From Nocardioides astragali (lineage in GTDB: Bacteria; Actinomycetota; Actinomycetes; Propionibacteriales; Nocardioidaceae), in assembly GCF_024436375.1 (NCBI RefSeq), contig NZ_JAFMZM010000002.1, forward strand, positions 744,001-808,000: DNA of 64,000 nt, read 5' to 3'. This document shows positions 9,357 to 20,751 of the stretch, one piece after another. The notes under the pieces are model-generated. The model was not told where the DNA came from, searched no databases, and saw only the letters and a program-made list of their open reading frames with translations. Both the position numbers and the translations under genes were made by a program. Within the stretch, counting starts at the first letter, position 1. Each line of letters opens with the position of its first letter.

Positions 9357-10877
9357 ATGAGTGCGCCCGGGCTCGACCCGACCTTCAGCGACCTGCCGCA
9401 CCGCCACCTCGGCGACGTGGCCCTGGCTCGCGCCCAGGAGCTGGGCGCCAGCCACGCGGACTTCCGCCTCGAGCGCAACCGCTACCAGCACCTCGGTGCC
9501 CGCGACGGGATCCTCCAGACCGCGAGCGACGCCGAGGACCTCGGGTTCGCGGTCCGCGTCGTGCACGGCGGTGCGTGGGGCTTCGCCTCCGGAGTGGTCC
9601 TGACCGACGACGAGGCCCGCCGCGTGGCGGAGACCGCGGTCGCGGTCGCCAAGGTCGCGGCCGCGATGACCACGACCCCCGTCGAGCTGGCACCGGAGCC
9701 GGTGCACGACGACGTCACGTGGATCTCCGGCTACGAGGTGAACCCGCTGGACGTCCCGACCCCGGAGAAGGCGGCGCTCCTCGTCGACTGGACCGAGCGG
9801 CTGCGCACCGGCACGGCCGTGGCCCACGCCACCGCGTTCCTGCAGCAGGTGCAGGAGAACAAGTACTACGCCGACCTGTCCGGCACCCGCACGACCCAGC
9901 AGCGCGTCCGCCTCCAGCCCGGCTTCGAGGCGACCGGCGAGGACGAGCAGACCGGCATCTTCGACTCGATGGCCTCCATCGCCCCGCCGGTGGGACGCGG
10001 CTGGGAGTACCTGACCGACTCGCACTGGGACTGGGACGCCGAGCTGGCCGAGGTCCCCGAGCTCCTCGCCGAGAAGCTCAAGGCCCCCAGCGTGGAGGCG
10101 GGGACGTACGACCTGGTCGTCCACCCGTCCAACCTCTGGCTCACGATCCACGAGTCGATCGGCCACGCGACGGAGCTGGACCGGGCGCTGGGCTACGAGG
10201 CCAACTACGCCGGCACGTCGTTCGCCACCTACGACAAGCTCGGCACCCTGCAGTACGGCTCGAACGTGATGAACGTCCGGGGCGACCGGACGCAGGAGCA
10301 CGGCCTCGCCACCGTCGGCTACGACGACGAGGGCGTCGAGACCCAGAGCTGGGACATCGTGCGCGACGGGGTGCTCGTCGGCTACCAGCTCGACCGCTCG
10401 ATGGGGCACCTCAAGCCCGAGCTCAACGACGGCCGCTCCAACGGCTGCGCCTACGCCGACTCCCCCGGGCACATCCCGATCCAGCGCATGGCCAACGTCT
10501 CGCTCATGCCCGGCACGGACGACCTGTCCACCGACGACCTGCTCTCGCGTGTCGAGCGGGGCATCTACGTCGTGGGCGACAAGTCGTGGAGCATCGACAT
10601 GCAGCGCTTCAACTTCCAGTTCACGGGCCAGAGGTTCTACAAGATCACCGACGGCAGGCTCGACGGGATGCTGCGCGACGTCGCCTACCAGGCGACCACC
10701 ACCGACTTCTGGAACTCGCTCGAGGCCGTCGGCGGGCCCGACACGTGGGTGCTCGGCGGCGCGTTCAACTGCGGCAAGGCCCAGCCGGGCCAGGTGGCCG
10801 CCGTCAGCCACGGCTGCCCGACGTCGCTGTTCCGCGGCGTCAACATCCTCAACACCATCGACGAGGCAGGCCACTGA
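9357..10877 (+). CDS. tldD: TldD family metalloprotease subunit
   Basis: This 506-residue protein is the zinc-bearing half of the TldD/TldE heterodimer, which trims unfolded peptides threaded through its channel and matures some modified peptides (microcin B17 is the known case). The catalytic motif H265-E-S-I-G-H270 is present. The N-terminal domain (ALARAQELGASHADFRLER…) and the C-terminal Gly-rich end with Cys residues fit the family. Its TGA stop shares one base with the next gene's ATG, so the two subunits are co-translated. Confidence 0.92.
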   Translation: MSAPGLDPTFSDLPHRHLGDVALARAQELGASHADFRLERNRYQHLGARDGILQTASDAEDLGFAVRVVHGGAWGFASGVVLTDDEARRVAETAVAVAKVAAAMTTTPVELAPEPVHDDVTWISGYEVNPLDVPTPEKAALLVDWTERLRTGTAVAHATAFLQQVQENKYYADLSGTRTTQQRVRLQPGFEATGEDEQTGIFDSMASIAPPVGRGWEYLTDSHWDWDAELAEVPELLAEKLKAPSVEAGTYDLVVHPSNLWLTIHESIGHATELDRALGYEANYAGTSFATYDKLGTLQYGSNVMNVRGDRTQEHGLATVGYDDEGVETQSWDIVRDGVLVGYQLDRSMGHLKPELNDGRSNGCAYADSPGHIPIQRMANVSLMPGTDDLSTDDLLSRVERGIYVVGDKSWSIDMQRFNFQFTGQRFYKITDGRLDGMLRDVAYQATTTDFWNSLEAVGGPDTWVLGGAFNCGKAQPGQVAAVSHGCPTSLFRGVNILNTIDEAGH

Positions 10878-12277
10878 TGACGACCACCGTGCGCAGCACA
10901 GCCCAGCAGCTGGTCGAGCACGCTCTCGCGACCTCGACGGCGGACGACTGCATCGCGATCGTCCGCGACGTCACCAGCGCCAACCTGCGCTGGGCCAACA
11001 ACACCCTCACCACCAACGGCGTGATGACCGAGGTCTCGGTGACCGTCGTCAGCTTCGCCGCCGTCGACGGAGGCATCGCCACCGGGTCCGTGTCGGGCAG
11101 CGCCGCGACCACCGACCAGGTCGCCGCGCTCGTGACGGCCGCGGACTCTGCCGCACGCGCCGGATCCCCCGCCGAGGACGTGGGCGAGCTCATCGGCGAC
11201 GTCACCTCCTCCGACTGGGACACCGGTCCGGAGCACACCGACATCGGCGTGTACGACGCCTTCGCGCCCGCCCTCGGTGAGGCGTTCCGGCAGGCCACCG
11301 CCGAGGACCGGCTGCTCTACGGCTTCGTCAACCACGAGGTCGCGACCACCTACCTCGGCTCCAGCCGCGGTCTCCGGCTGCGCCACGTACAGCCCACCGG
11401 CCACTACGCCTGCACCGGCAAGGACACCTCGCTCACCCGGAGCGCGTGGACCGGGGGCGCCACCCGCGACTTCCGCGAGGTCGACGCCGCCGCGATGGCC
11501 GCGACCGTCGCCCAGCGGCTGCGGTGGGCCGAGCGACGCATCGACCTGCCCGCGGGACGCTACGACACGATCCTGCCGCCCTCGTCGGTCGCCGACCTCA
11601 TGATCGACGCCTACTGGAACGCCGGCGCCCGCGTCGCCCACGAGGGCGAGTCGGTCTACAGCCGGCGAGGCGGCGGCACTCGGATCGGTGACAAGGTCGC
11701 GGCACCCGGTGTGAACCTGTTCTCCGACCCTGCCCACCCGGGCCTCGAGTGCGCGCCGTTCGTCATCGCCGGTGCGTCCGACAACACCGAGTCCGTCTTC
11801 GACAACGGGCTCCCGCTCGAGCGCACCGACTGGATCCGTGACGGTCTCCTCACCGGCCTGCTCCAGACCCGCCACTCGGCGGGGATGACCGGCCAGCCCG
11901 TCACCCCGATGATCGACAACCTGGTCCTCGAGGTCGGCGACGGCGCCGGCAGCATGGACGACATGATCGCCGGCACCCAGCGCGGCCTGCTGCTGACGTG
12001 CCTGTGGTACATCCGCGAGGTCGACCCGCAGACCATGCTGCTGACCGGCTTGACCCGCGACGGCGTCTACGTCGTCGAGGACGGCGAGATCGTCGGCGCG
12101 GCCAACAACTTCCGCTGGAACGAGAGCCCCATCGACCTGCTCAACCGGTTCAGCGGGGCCACCGAGTCGGTGCCGAGCTTCAGCAGGGAGTGGGGCGACG
12201 ACTACTTCTCCCGCACCGCAACGCCCGCGCTCCGGATCCCCGACTTCAACATGTCGAGCGTGTCGCAGGGAGTCTGA
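10877..12277 (+). CDS. TldE/PmbA family protease subunit
   Basis: The 466-residue product is the non-catalytic partner that completes the TldD/TldE barrel. It starts MTTTVRSTAQQLVEHALAT and shows the PmbA/TldD fold, with ATTYLGSSRGLRLRH in the middle and GLLLTCLWYIREVDPQTMLLTGLTRDGVYVVEDGEI near the C-terminus. As expected for the E subunit, it has no HExxxH motif. The start overlaps the tldD stop. The downstream gene is convergent, leaving only 2 nt between stops. Confidence 0.9.
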   Translation: MTTTVRSTAQQLVEHALATSTADDCIAIVRDVTSANLRWANNTLTTNGVMTEVSVTVVSFAAVDGGIATGSVSGSAATTDQVAALVTAADSAARAGSPAEDVGELIGDVTSSDWDTGPEHTDIGVYDAFAPALGEAFRQATAEDRLLYGFVNHEVATTYLGSSRGLRLRHVQPTGHYACTGKDTSLTRSAWTGGATRDFREVDAAAMAATVAQRLRWAERRIDLPAGRYDTILPPSSVADLMIDAYWNAGARVAHEGESVYSRRGGGTRIGDKVAAPGVNLFSDPAHPGLECAPFVIAGASDNTESVFDNGLPLERTDWIRDGLLTGLLQTRHSAGMTGQPVTPMIDNLVLEVGDGAGSMDDMIAGTQRGLLLTCLWYIREVDPQTMLLTGLTRDGVYVVEDGEIVGAANNFRWNESPIDLLNRFSGATESVPSFSREWGDDYFSRTATPALRIPDFNMSSVSQGV

Positions 12278-12279
12278 CG

Positions 12280-13569
12280 TCAGCGACGCGGGTGTCCGCC
12301 GGGGATCGGGACATCCGGGTCGTAGGGCACGCGCGTGTAGACGAACGTCGCGCACTCGAGGTTGCGGATCGAGCCGTCTGGACGCCGGACCACCTCGAGC
12401 CGCTCGCCCCGGTGGTAGCCCAGGACCCCGACCAGGGCGCCGTCGACCAGCTCGAAGCGGTCGGTGACGACACCGCGTCGCGCCATCGCCCGCAGCTCGA
12501 GGCCCTCGTTGTGCCAGCGGACGTCGTACGCCGTGTTCCCCCAGAACCACACCCCCGGTACGCCGTGCAGCTCGCCGGGCAGCACGGTGGTCGGTCGCCA
12601 CGGGGCGGGTCGCTCCTCGTCTGCGTCGGGGTCTCCCTCGATCAATGAGACAGCCAGGTCTCGCGGGTCGATGCCGGTCGTGGCGTTGGCCAGCACCACC
12701 GCACCGATCCCGCTGTCCGGGTCGACGTGGAGGGACGCCAGGAACCCCGGCATCGAGCCGTTGTGACCGACAAGCCGCCCGCCCGGGTGGACCCCGAGCA
12801 TCAGGCCGAGGCCGTAGTCGTCCGTGACCGGCTGTCGCATCTCGGCCAGCGTGGCCGGTGCCAGTGCGTCGGGACGGGCGCCGCCGAGCACCTGTCCCCA
12901 GGTCACCATGTCCGCCAGGGTCGACCAGAGCTGGCCGGCAGGCGCCATCGCCCCGGTGTCGGTGAGGGGCTCGTGCACACGGATGCCGGTGAAGTGGTCG
13001 ACGCTCCAGCCTGGTTGTGCCCCCGGGCGCGGCAGGTACGACGTGGAGCGCATGTCGAGCGGGGCGAGCAGCCGCTCCGCCACGAGGCGGCGCCACGGCG
13101 TGCCGAACCGACGGGCGAGCACCTCGCCGAGCAGCGCGAAGCCCAGGTTGGAGTAGTGGAACCACTCCCCCGCGCCGGCGACGCGGCCCGCACCGTCGTT
13201 GGCCTCCGTGAGCGCGGCGAAGTCGCCGCCGCGGGTCCGCTCCCACCACTCACCGCGCGGCTCGCTCTGCATCCCCGACGTGTGCGCGAGCGCGTCGCGG
13301 AGGGTCGCCTCGGCGTAGCCGACCTCTCCCAGGTGCTCGCCGAAGGTGTCGGACAGGTCCAGCAGCCCCGCGTCGCGTGCCTGCATGACCAGGACCGCGG
13401 TCATGGTCTTGGTGATCGACCCGATCCGGTACTGCCCGTCGAGTCCGGGGGCCGTTCCCGCACCCCCCGCCCACACCGCGCCGTAGCGGTCGAAGACGGC
13501 ACCGACGACCGACGTCAGGCGGCCCTCGGCCTGGGCGACGTCGAGCAGCCGTTGCCGCTGGATGCTCAT
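12280..13569 (-). CDS. Serine hydrolase, beta-lactamase/AmpC-like family
   Basis: The 429-residue protein belongs to the class-C beta-lactamase/D-alanyl-D-alanine carboxypeptidase superfamily. The S-x-x-K nucleophile motif is S-I-T-K in YRIGSITKTMTAV, and the second motif is Y-S-N in WFHYSNLGFALLG. A C-terminal part of about 120 residues resembles the extra beta domain of many such hydrolases. No signal peptide is evident at the chosen ATG (MSIQRQRLL), so a cytoplasmic esterase or peptidase role is more likely than antibiotic resistance. The true substrate is unknown. Confidence 0.85.
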   Translation of the reverse strand: MSIQRQRLLDVAQAEGRLTSVVGAVFDRYGAVWAGGAGTAPGLDGQYRIGSITKTMTAVLVMQARDAGLLDLSDTFGEHLGEVGYAEATLRDALAHTSGMQSEPRGEWWERTRGGDFAALTEANDGAGRVAGAGEWFHYSNLGFALLGEVLARRFGTPWRRLVAERLLAPLDMRSTSYLPRPGAQPGWSVDHFTGIRVHEPLTDTGAMAPAGQLWSTLADMVTWGQVLGGARPDALAPATLAEMRQPVTDDYGLGLMLGVHPGGRLVGHNGSMPGFLASLHVDPDSGIGAVVLANATTGIDPRDLAVSLIEGDPDADEERPAPWRPTTVLPGELHGVPGVWFWGNTAYDVRWHNEGLELRAMARRGVVTDRFELVDGALVGVLGYHRGERLEVVRRPDGSIRNLECATFVYTRVPYDPDVPIPGGHPRR

Positions 13570-13645
13570 GCGCGTACTCGCTTCGCTCCGTGCGCGCATG
13601 AGGCACGTGTCGCGCTGTGCTGAATGGCTCGCTCGCTCCGCTCGC

Positions 13646-16552
<2,907 letters not shown>

Positions 16553-16574
16553 TTCGATCGACCTCCCCCTCTGT

Positions 16575-16697
16575 CGGCCCGGTGCCTCCAGAGTGCCAGC
16601 CTCATGCGGTCCGGGTGCCTGAGAGGTTCCGGGGAGGAATTGCCCCTTCGGCGCACTGCGGCCGCCGTGGAGCTGCCGCCGTGACTCTCCCGCATGG
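16575..16697 (-). promoter_or_regulatory. Glycine riboswitch, leader of gcvP
   Basis: Read on the minus strand, the leader contains the glycine-aptamer landmarks in order: GGGAGAGTC at the start of P1, a GC-rich hairpin, GCGCCGAAGGGGCAA in the core, and CTCTCAGGCACCCGG closing the aptamer. A short GC-rich stem (GGCACTCTGGAGGCACCGG) follows before gcvP. Glycine binding normally turns on gcv expression. I see one clear aptamer rather than the tandem pair; the segment after CTCTCAGGC is too short for a second complete one. Confidence 0.88.
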
Positions 16698-16739
16698 GAT
16701 GTCAGCTCTCGAAGTCTAGCGGCGTACGCGGAGATGAAC

Positions 16740-16767
16740 GAGGCCGCCCGGTCTTCCGGGCGGCCTC
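16740..16767 (-). terminator. Hairpin terminator after merR
   Basis: A perfect 12-bp stem (GAGGCCGCCCGG / CCGGGCGGCCTC) with a TCTT loop lies 25 nt past the merR stop and before the gcvP leader. There is no clear U-tract, as is common in actinobacteria. It separates the regulator operon from riboswitch-controlled gcvP. Confidence 0.7.
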
Positions 16768-16791
16768 GTCGGGGTCAGTGGTGTGGCGTGG

Positions 16792-17403
16792 TCAGCCGGT
16801 CTGGCGGGAGGCGCGTCGCGCGGCGAGCTCGTCGCCGGGGATCGGCGAGGCCGACTCGTCCGCCGTGCGCTCGCTGGGCAGCTCGGCGAGCGTGCCCTCG
16901 ATCTCGCGCCAGACACCGCCGATCGCGATGCCGAAGACGCCCTGGCCGCCCTGGAGCAGGTCGATGACCTCGTCGTTGCTCGTGCACTCGTAGACCGAGG
17001 CGCCGTCGCTCATGAGGGTCACGCGGGTCAGGTCGTCGGTGCCCCGCTCGCGCAGGTGCGCCGTGGCGGTGCGGATCTGCTGCAGCGAGATGCCGGCGTC
17101 GAGGAGCCGCTTGACGACCTTGAGGATCAGGATGTCGCGGAAGGAGTAGAGCCGCTGCGAGCCGGACCCGGCCGCACCGCGCACGCTCGGCTCGACCAGG
17201 CCGGTGCGAGCCCAGTAGTCGAGCTGGCGGTAGGTGATGCCGGCGGCGTTGCAGGCGGTCGGGCCGCGGTAGCCGGTGTCACTGGGCAGCGGGGAGACGT
17301 CGTCGGCGAAGAGCAGGCCCTGCTCCTCGGCGAGGTCCGCCGCCTCGGCCGCAGCCTTGGCTCGCGCGACGTCGGCGCCATGTTCGTTCTCGTTGCTACC
17401 CAC
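16792..17403 (-). CDS. MerR-family transcriptional regulator (Rv1830-like)
   Basis: This 203-residue protein has a MerR winged helix at about residues 45–115 (GPTACNAAGITYRQLDYWARTGLVEPS … QRLYSFRDILILKVVKRLLDAGISLQQI). A C-terminal effector/dimer part follows, ending in a polar tail. It occupies the position of Rv1830 between the DUF151 gene and gcvP in M. tuberculosis. A 23-bp palindrome about 160 bp upstream of its start is a likely operator, possibly for autoregulation. The targets are not known from sequence. Confidence 0.88.
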   Translation of the reverse strand: MGSNENEHGADVARAKAAAEAADLAEEQGLLFADDVSPLPSDTGYRGPTACNAAGITYRQLDYWARTGLVEPSVRGAAGSGSQRLYSFRDILILKVVKRLLDAGISLQQIRTATAHLRERGTDDLTRVTLMSDGASVYECTSNDEVIDLLQGGQGVFGIAIGGVWREIEGTLAELPSERTADESASPIPGDELAARRASRQTG

Positions 17404-17564
17404 AGCAGACCCTCCAGGTCGGTTCCTCCGCTGGCAGTAACTCCTGGGGAAGGGCCCGCCCGGGTGTCGGTGGATCTGACAACCACAGCGGTGGAGTTAC
17501 AACAGAGACAGTTCAAGGTAAGCCCGTGGGTTCGGGTTGTCCATCGTCGTATCGGCGTGTCGCA

Positions 17565-17587
17565 ACCCTCAACCTCAGGTTGAGGGT
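17565..17587. promoter_or_regulatory. Palindromic operator upstream of merR
   Basis: ACCCTCAACCT–C–AGGTTGAGGGT is a perfect 11-bp inverted repeat around one base, located between the DUF151 stop and merR. Its CTCAACC/GGTTGAG core resembles the palindrome before garA. This suggests a common MerR-type regulator from this block; that assignment is inference. Confidence 0.6.
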
Positions 17588-17604
17588 CAGGGTTACACGT
17601 GGGA

Positions 17605-18072
17605 CTAGTGTGACTCGAAGTCGTCGGGCGAGACGTGGTCGAGGAACTCGCGGAACCGCTCGACCTCGTCCTCCTGCTCGGCGGGGACCGCGAGGCCGGC
17701 CTCGTCGAGCACCGCTTCCGCGCAGACGATGCGGGTGCCGGTGCGCAAGGCCAGGGCAATGGAGTCGGACGGGCGGGCGCCGACCTCGGCCCCACTCTCG
17801 AAGACCAGCTGGGCGAAGAAGATGCCGTTCTGGATGTCGACGATCCGCACCTCGTCGAGGCGCTGGCCCGTCGCGGCGAGCACGTCGCGCAGCAGGTCGT
17901 GGGTCAGCGGTCGCGGCGGCGTGACGCCCTGCTGGGCGAACGCGATGGCGGTGGCCTCGACCGCACCGATCCAGATCGGGAGGTAGCGCTCCCCCGTCAC
18001 CTCGCGCAGCAACACGATCGGCTGGTTGGAAGGCATCTCGACGCGGACACCCACGACGTCCATTTCGCGCAT
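17605..18072 (-). CDS. Bifunctional nuclease family protein (DUF151)
   Basis: The 155-residue protein has the DUF151/BFN core: MREMDVVGVRVEMPSNQPIVLLRE, RYLPIWIGAVEATAIAFA, and GARPSDSIALALRTGTRIV. In plants a family member has DNase/RNase activity; in actinobacteria its role is not established. It sits at the Rv1829 position between the two MerR genes, 32 nt downstream of ftsR, and is probably co-transcribed with it. Confidence 0.9.
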   Translation of the reverse strand: MREMDVVGVRVEMPSNQPIVLLREVTGERYLPIWIGAVEATAIAFAQQGVTPPRPLTHDLLRDVLAATGQRLDEVRIVDIQNGIFFAQLVFESGAEVGARPSDSIALALRTGTRIVCAEAVLDEAGLAVPAEQEDEVERFREFLDHVSPDDFESH

Positions 18073-18104
18073 GCCCCCAGCCTACTCAGCAACCCTGATG
18101 TGGA

Positions 18105-18845
18105 TCAGCCGCGGTCGAGGCCGACCTTCACCAACGTCGCGTGCAGTCGTACGGACAGCGCGGCGATCTCCGACGTGGCGTCCTCGGCACGGCCCCGTGC
18201 GGCGGCGTCACGACCGCGGGCCAGGGGGGCGACGACCTGCTGGACCAGCCCGACCTCCCGATCGGCCGCGGTCTTGAACGCGCGCAGGTGACGCGGCTCG
18301 AAGCCGAAGTCGGCCAGCTCCCGGGCGGTCTGGGCGACGACGAGCGCGTCGCTGTCGAAGTGTCCCGTGCCGGTGCGGGCACTGATCAGGCCGTACTGCT
18401 CCAGCTGCGAGAGCAGCTCCTCGGAGATGTCCGCGACCTTGAGCAGCTCCCGCCTCGAGAGCCGCAGGTCGCTGGTGCGGCGGAACGACTCCGGGCTGGG
18501 GAGGCCGTCGGAGCTGAGGGCGACCTTCGGCACGGTCGGGACCACCGACTCGATGGCCGGCGGCTCGAGGCCGCGATCGATCGCGTCGAGGTGGTCGCCG
18601 ATGACCTTGAGGGGAAGGTAGTGGTCGCGCTGCATCAGCAGGATGTAGCGGAGCCGTGCGATGTCGTCACCGGAGAACTTGCGGTAGCCGGCGGCGGTGC
18701 GCTCGGGCTTGACCAGGCCCTGGTCCTCGAGGAAGCGGATCTTCGGGATGGTCACACCGGGGAAGTCGGGGCGCAGCTGGTCGAGGACCTGCCCGATGTT
18801 GTAGCGGGCGCCACGACTCGCAGCCGATGACGTCGAGGCACTCAC
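18105..18845 (-). CDS. ftsR: MerR-family regulator FtsR-like (Rv1828)
   Basis: The 246-residue product has an N-terminal MerR helix-turn-helix (YNIGQVLDQLRPDFPGVTIPKIRFLEDQGLVKPERTAAGYRKFS) and a C-terminal dimerisation/effector region. In Corynebacterium the orthologue FtsR activates the cell-division gene ftsZ, and the M. tuberculosis orthologue is Rv1828. The gene lies directly after garA (3-nt gap), the conserved order, so it is probably translated from the same message. Confidence 0.85.
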   Translation of the reverse strand: MSASTSSAASRGARYNIGQVLDQLRPDFPGVTIPKIRFLEDQGLVKPERTAAGYRKFSGDDIARLRYILLMQRDHYLPLKVIGDHLDAIDRGLEPPAIESVVPTVPKVALSSDGLPSPESFRRTSDLRLSRRELLKVADISEELLSQLEQYGLISARTGTGHFDSDALVVAQTARELADFGFEPRHLRAFKTAADREVGLVQQVVAPLARGRDAAARGRAEDATSEIAALSVRLHATLVKVGLDRG

Positions 18846-18848
18846 GGA

Positions 18849-19361
18849 TCAGCTGACCGGGTGGGAGGAGAAGAACACCAGGCGGTACTTGCCGATCTGC
18901 ACCTCGTCGCCGTCGTTGAGCTCGACGGAGTCGATGCGATCGCGGTTGACGTAGGTGCCGTTGAGGCTGCCCACGTCGCTGACGGTGAAGCCTGAGCCGG
19001 AGCGGCGGAACTCCGCATGCCGACGCGAGACCGTGACGTCGTCGAGGAAGATCTCGCTGTCGGGGTGGCGGCCCGCGCCGACCACGTCCGTGTCGAGAAG
19101 GAACCGGCTGCCGGCGCTGGGTCCGCGCTGCACCACCAGCAGGGCGTGGCCCTCGGGGAGTGCGTCCACCGCGGCGGCGTCGACCGCGCTCAGCTGGCGG
19201 TCGGAGGACTCGCGCTGGTCGGGCACGCCGAAGGTGATCGTCGCAGTGCTCTCGGCCGGCGTGGCACCGGTGTCTTCCCCACCGAGCAGCTTGGTGCCGC
19301 ACTGGGCACAGAAGCGGGCATCGTCAGGGTTCTGCTTGCCACAGGCGGTGCAGAACGGCAT
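18849..19361 (-). CDS. garA: FHA-domain protein GarA-like, with N-terminal zinc ribbon
   Basis: The 170-residue protein begins with a zinc-ribbon (C-T-A-C…C-A-Q-C), then a Thr-rich linker (STATITFG) where GarA proteins are phosphorylated by PknB/PknG. It ends with an FHA domain (residues ~75–165, with SRRHAEF and SDVGSLNGTYVN). GarA is a phospho-switch that inhibits 2-oxoglutarate dehydrogenase and activates glutamate synthase. The ATG at MPFCTACG has a GAGGAG ribosome site; an upstream in-frame ATG is less likely. The zinc ribbon is an addition compared with mycobacterial GarA. Confidence 0.88.
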   Translation of the reverse strand: MPFCTACGKQNPDDARFCAQCGTKLLGGEDTGATPAESTATITFGVPDQRESSDRQLSAVDAAAVDALPEGHALLVVQRGPSAGSRFLLDTDVVGAGRHPDSEIFLDDVTVSRRHAEFRRSGSGFTVSDVGSLNGTYVNRDRIDSVELNDGDEVQIGKYRLVFFSSHPVS

Positions 19362-19386
19362 GGAAACTCCTCGACAGATCGACACC

Positions 19387-19406
19387 CAACCCTCAGCCGA
19401 GGGTTG
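19387..19406. promoter_or_regulatory. Palindromic operator upstream of garA
   Basis: CAACCCTC–AGCC–GAGGGTTG is a perfect 8-bp inverted repeat about 26 bp upstream of the garA start, followed by a further GAGGTTGACGG half-site. It shares the CAACC/GGTTG core with the merR operator. Likely a MerR-type binding site for the garA–ftsR–DUF151 unit. Confidence 0.6.
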
Positions 19407-19519
19407 AGGTTGACGGTTCCTCCGAACCTACCAGCCTCGCGATGAGGCGCGGCGGCCATTGGGCTCGCGTCGGACTCGGGTCAGGGACTCGGGTCAGGGA
19501 CTGGGTCAGGACGGGGTTC

Positions 19520-19906
19520 TCAGCCGTCGAGGCCGGCCTGGTACGCGGCGGCATCCATGAGCCCGTCGACCTGGTCGGGGTCGGACACGCTGACCTCGAA
19601 CAGCCACCCGGCCTCGTAGGGGTCGCTGTTGACCAGCTCCGGGGTCGAGTCGAGCGCGGTGTTGGTCGCCACGACCTCGCCGGAGACCGGGGCGTAGATG
19701 TCGCTGACGGACTTGGTCGACTCGAGCTCGCCGCAGGTGTCGCCCGCGGTCACGGTGTCGCCCACCTGCGGCAAGGAGACGTAGACGATGTCGCCGAGCG
19801 CGCCCTGCGCGAAGTCGGTGATGCCCACCCGGACCGAGCCCTCGGCGTCGCCGGGGCTGCGGACCCACTCGTGCTCGCTGGTGTACTTCAGGTTCTCCGG
19901 ATACAC
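19520..19906 (-). CDS. gcvH: Glycine cleavage system H protein
   Basis: The 128-residue lipoyl carrier shuttles the aminomethyl group between the P and T proteins. The lipoylation site is the Lys in ELESTKSVSD (near residue 64), flanked by the usual beta-sandwich sequence (YTSEHEWVR … GITDFAQGALGDIVYVSLP). It starts 50 nt after the DUF881 gene and is separated from garA by about 120 nt that holds the garA promoter. Confidence 0.97.
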   Translation of the reverse strand: MYPENLKYTSEHEWVRSPGDAEGSVRVGITDFAQGALGDIVYVSLPQVGDTVTAGDTCGELESTKSVSDIYAPVSGEVVATNTALDSTPELVNSDPYEAGWLFEVSVSDPDQVDGLMDAAAYQAGLDG

Positions 19907-19956
19907 GTGGGACTCCTCGTGCTGCTCGTGCTGCGGGGCTGGGACTGCTCGGCAGG

Positions 19957-20751
19957 CTACTGGCCCGCGCCGAGCTCCGCATACTCAGGCCGTGGCGCCT
20001 CGCGGACGCTGGTGATCTCCACTGACTCCAGGTCCTCGATCGTGACGGTCGCCCCGTCGAGGGACTGCAGCGTCTCGACCGGACCGGTCGAGAAGGTGAG
20101 CGCGGTCCGGAGGATGTGGGGGTCGCCGATGACGTCCAGGACGTACGGCGACTCGAGCAGCTGGCCGTCGAGCTCGATCCCGCCGACGGCGTCCTCGAAC
20201 GAGCTGTCGGCCCCGAGCCGGATGGAGTCGTTGAACTCCATGGCCTCGGCACCCGCGGTGCGCAGCTCCTGGATGGTGTCGAGCAGGGAGCCCACGCTCA
20301 CCTGGCTCGTCGACTCCGTGATCGTCACCCGCAGCCCCTGACCCGAGACCGGCACGAGCCCGGCGATGATGTTGAGGGTGCGCACGCGTTGCTGGGCCTC
20401 GTCCAGCGCCGCCGACCGCGCCTGGCTCTCGTCCAGCAGCTCGTCGCGGCGGGCCTCCAGCCGGTCGACCTCTCGACGGGCCCGCTCGGCGGTGCCGGTG
20501 AGCCCGTCGAGCACCTGGATGAGCTCGCTCTCGCGCAGGCCGGCATAGGTGTCGTTGGCCGCGGTGTCGCGGACCTGGACGACGGAGGCGAAGCCGAGGA
20601 CGGCCAGCAGCACCGCGACCACGGCCTGTCGGCGCGAGGGACGCAGGAGGGCCGCCAGCAGCCTGTCGCGCCCTGGATCTTCCTCGCCCGGAGGGCCGGC
20701 GGTCGAGCCGTGCTTCGATCTGTCCCGCGGAACGGGTGTGCGGTCAGGCAT
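19957..20751 (-). CDS. DUF881 family membrane protein (distal copy)
   Basis: The 264-residue product has a basic N-terminus, one membrane span (VVAVLLAVLGFASVVQV), a coiled-coil stretch (~residues 75–130) and the extracytoplasmic DUF881 domain (GLRVTITESTS … AMEFNDSIRLGADSSF … PYVLDVIGDP). Its function is unknown; family members sit next to the small basic protein gene across actinobacteria. The ATG at MPDRTPVPR overlaps the preceding gene's stop by 8 nt. Confidence 0.88.
   Translation of the reverse strand: MPDRTPVPRDRSKHGSTAGPPGEEDPGRDRLLAALLRPSRRQAVVAVLLAVLGFASVVQVRDTAANDTYAGLRESELIQVLDGLTGTAERARREVDRLEARRDELLDESQARSAALDEAQQRVRTLNIIAGLVPVSGQGLRVTITESTSQVSVGSLLDTIQELRTAGAEAMEFNDSIRLGADSSFEDAVGGIELDGQLLESPYVLDVIGDPHILRTALTFSTGPVETLQSLDGATVTIEDLESVEITSVREAPRPEYAELGAGQ

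Noticed and set aside
12280..13569. Beta-lactamase resistance gene
   Set aside because: S-x-x-K and Y-S-N motifs are present, but there is no signal peptide and the whole superfamily contains many esterases and peptidases; resistance is not supported.
13570..13645. Low-complexity GCTCGCTCGCTCCGCTCGCTCAC stretch between gcvP and the serine hydrolase as a repeat element
   Set aside because: Too short and irregular; most simply spacer sequence, and no second copy was seen.
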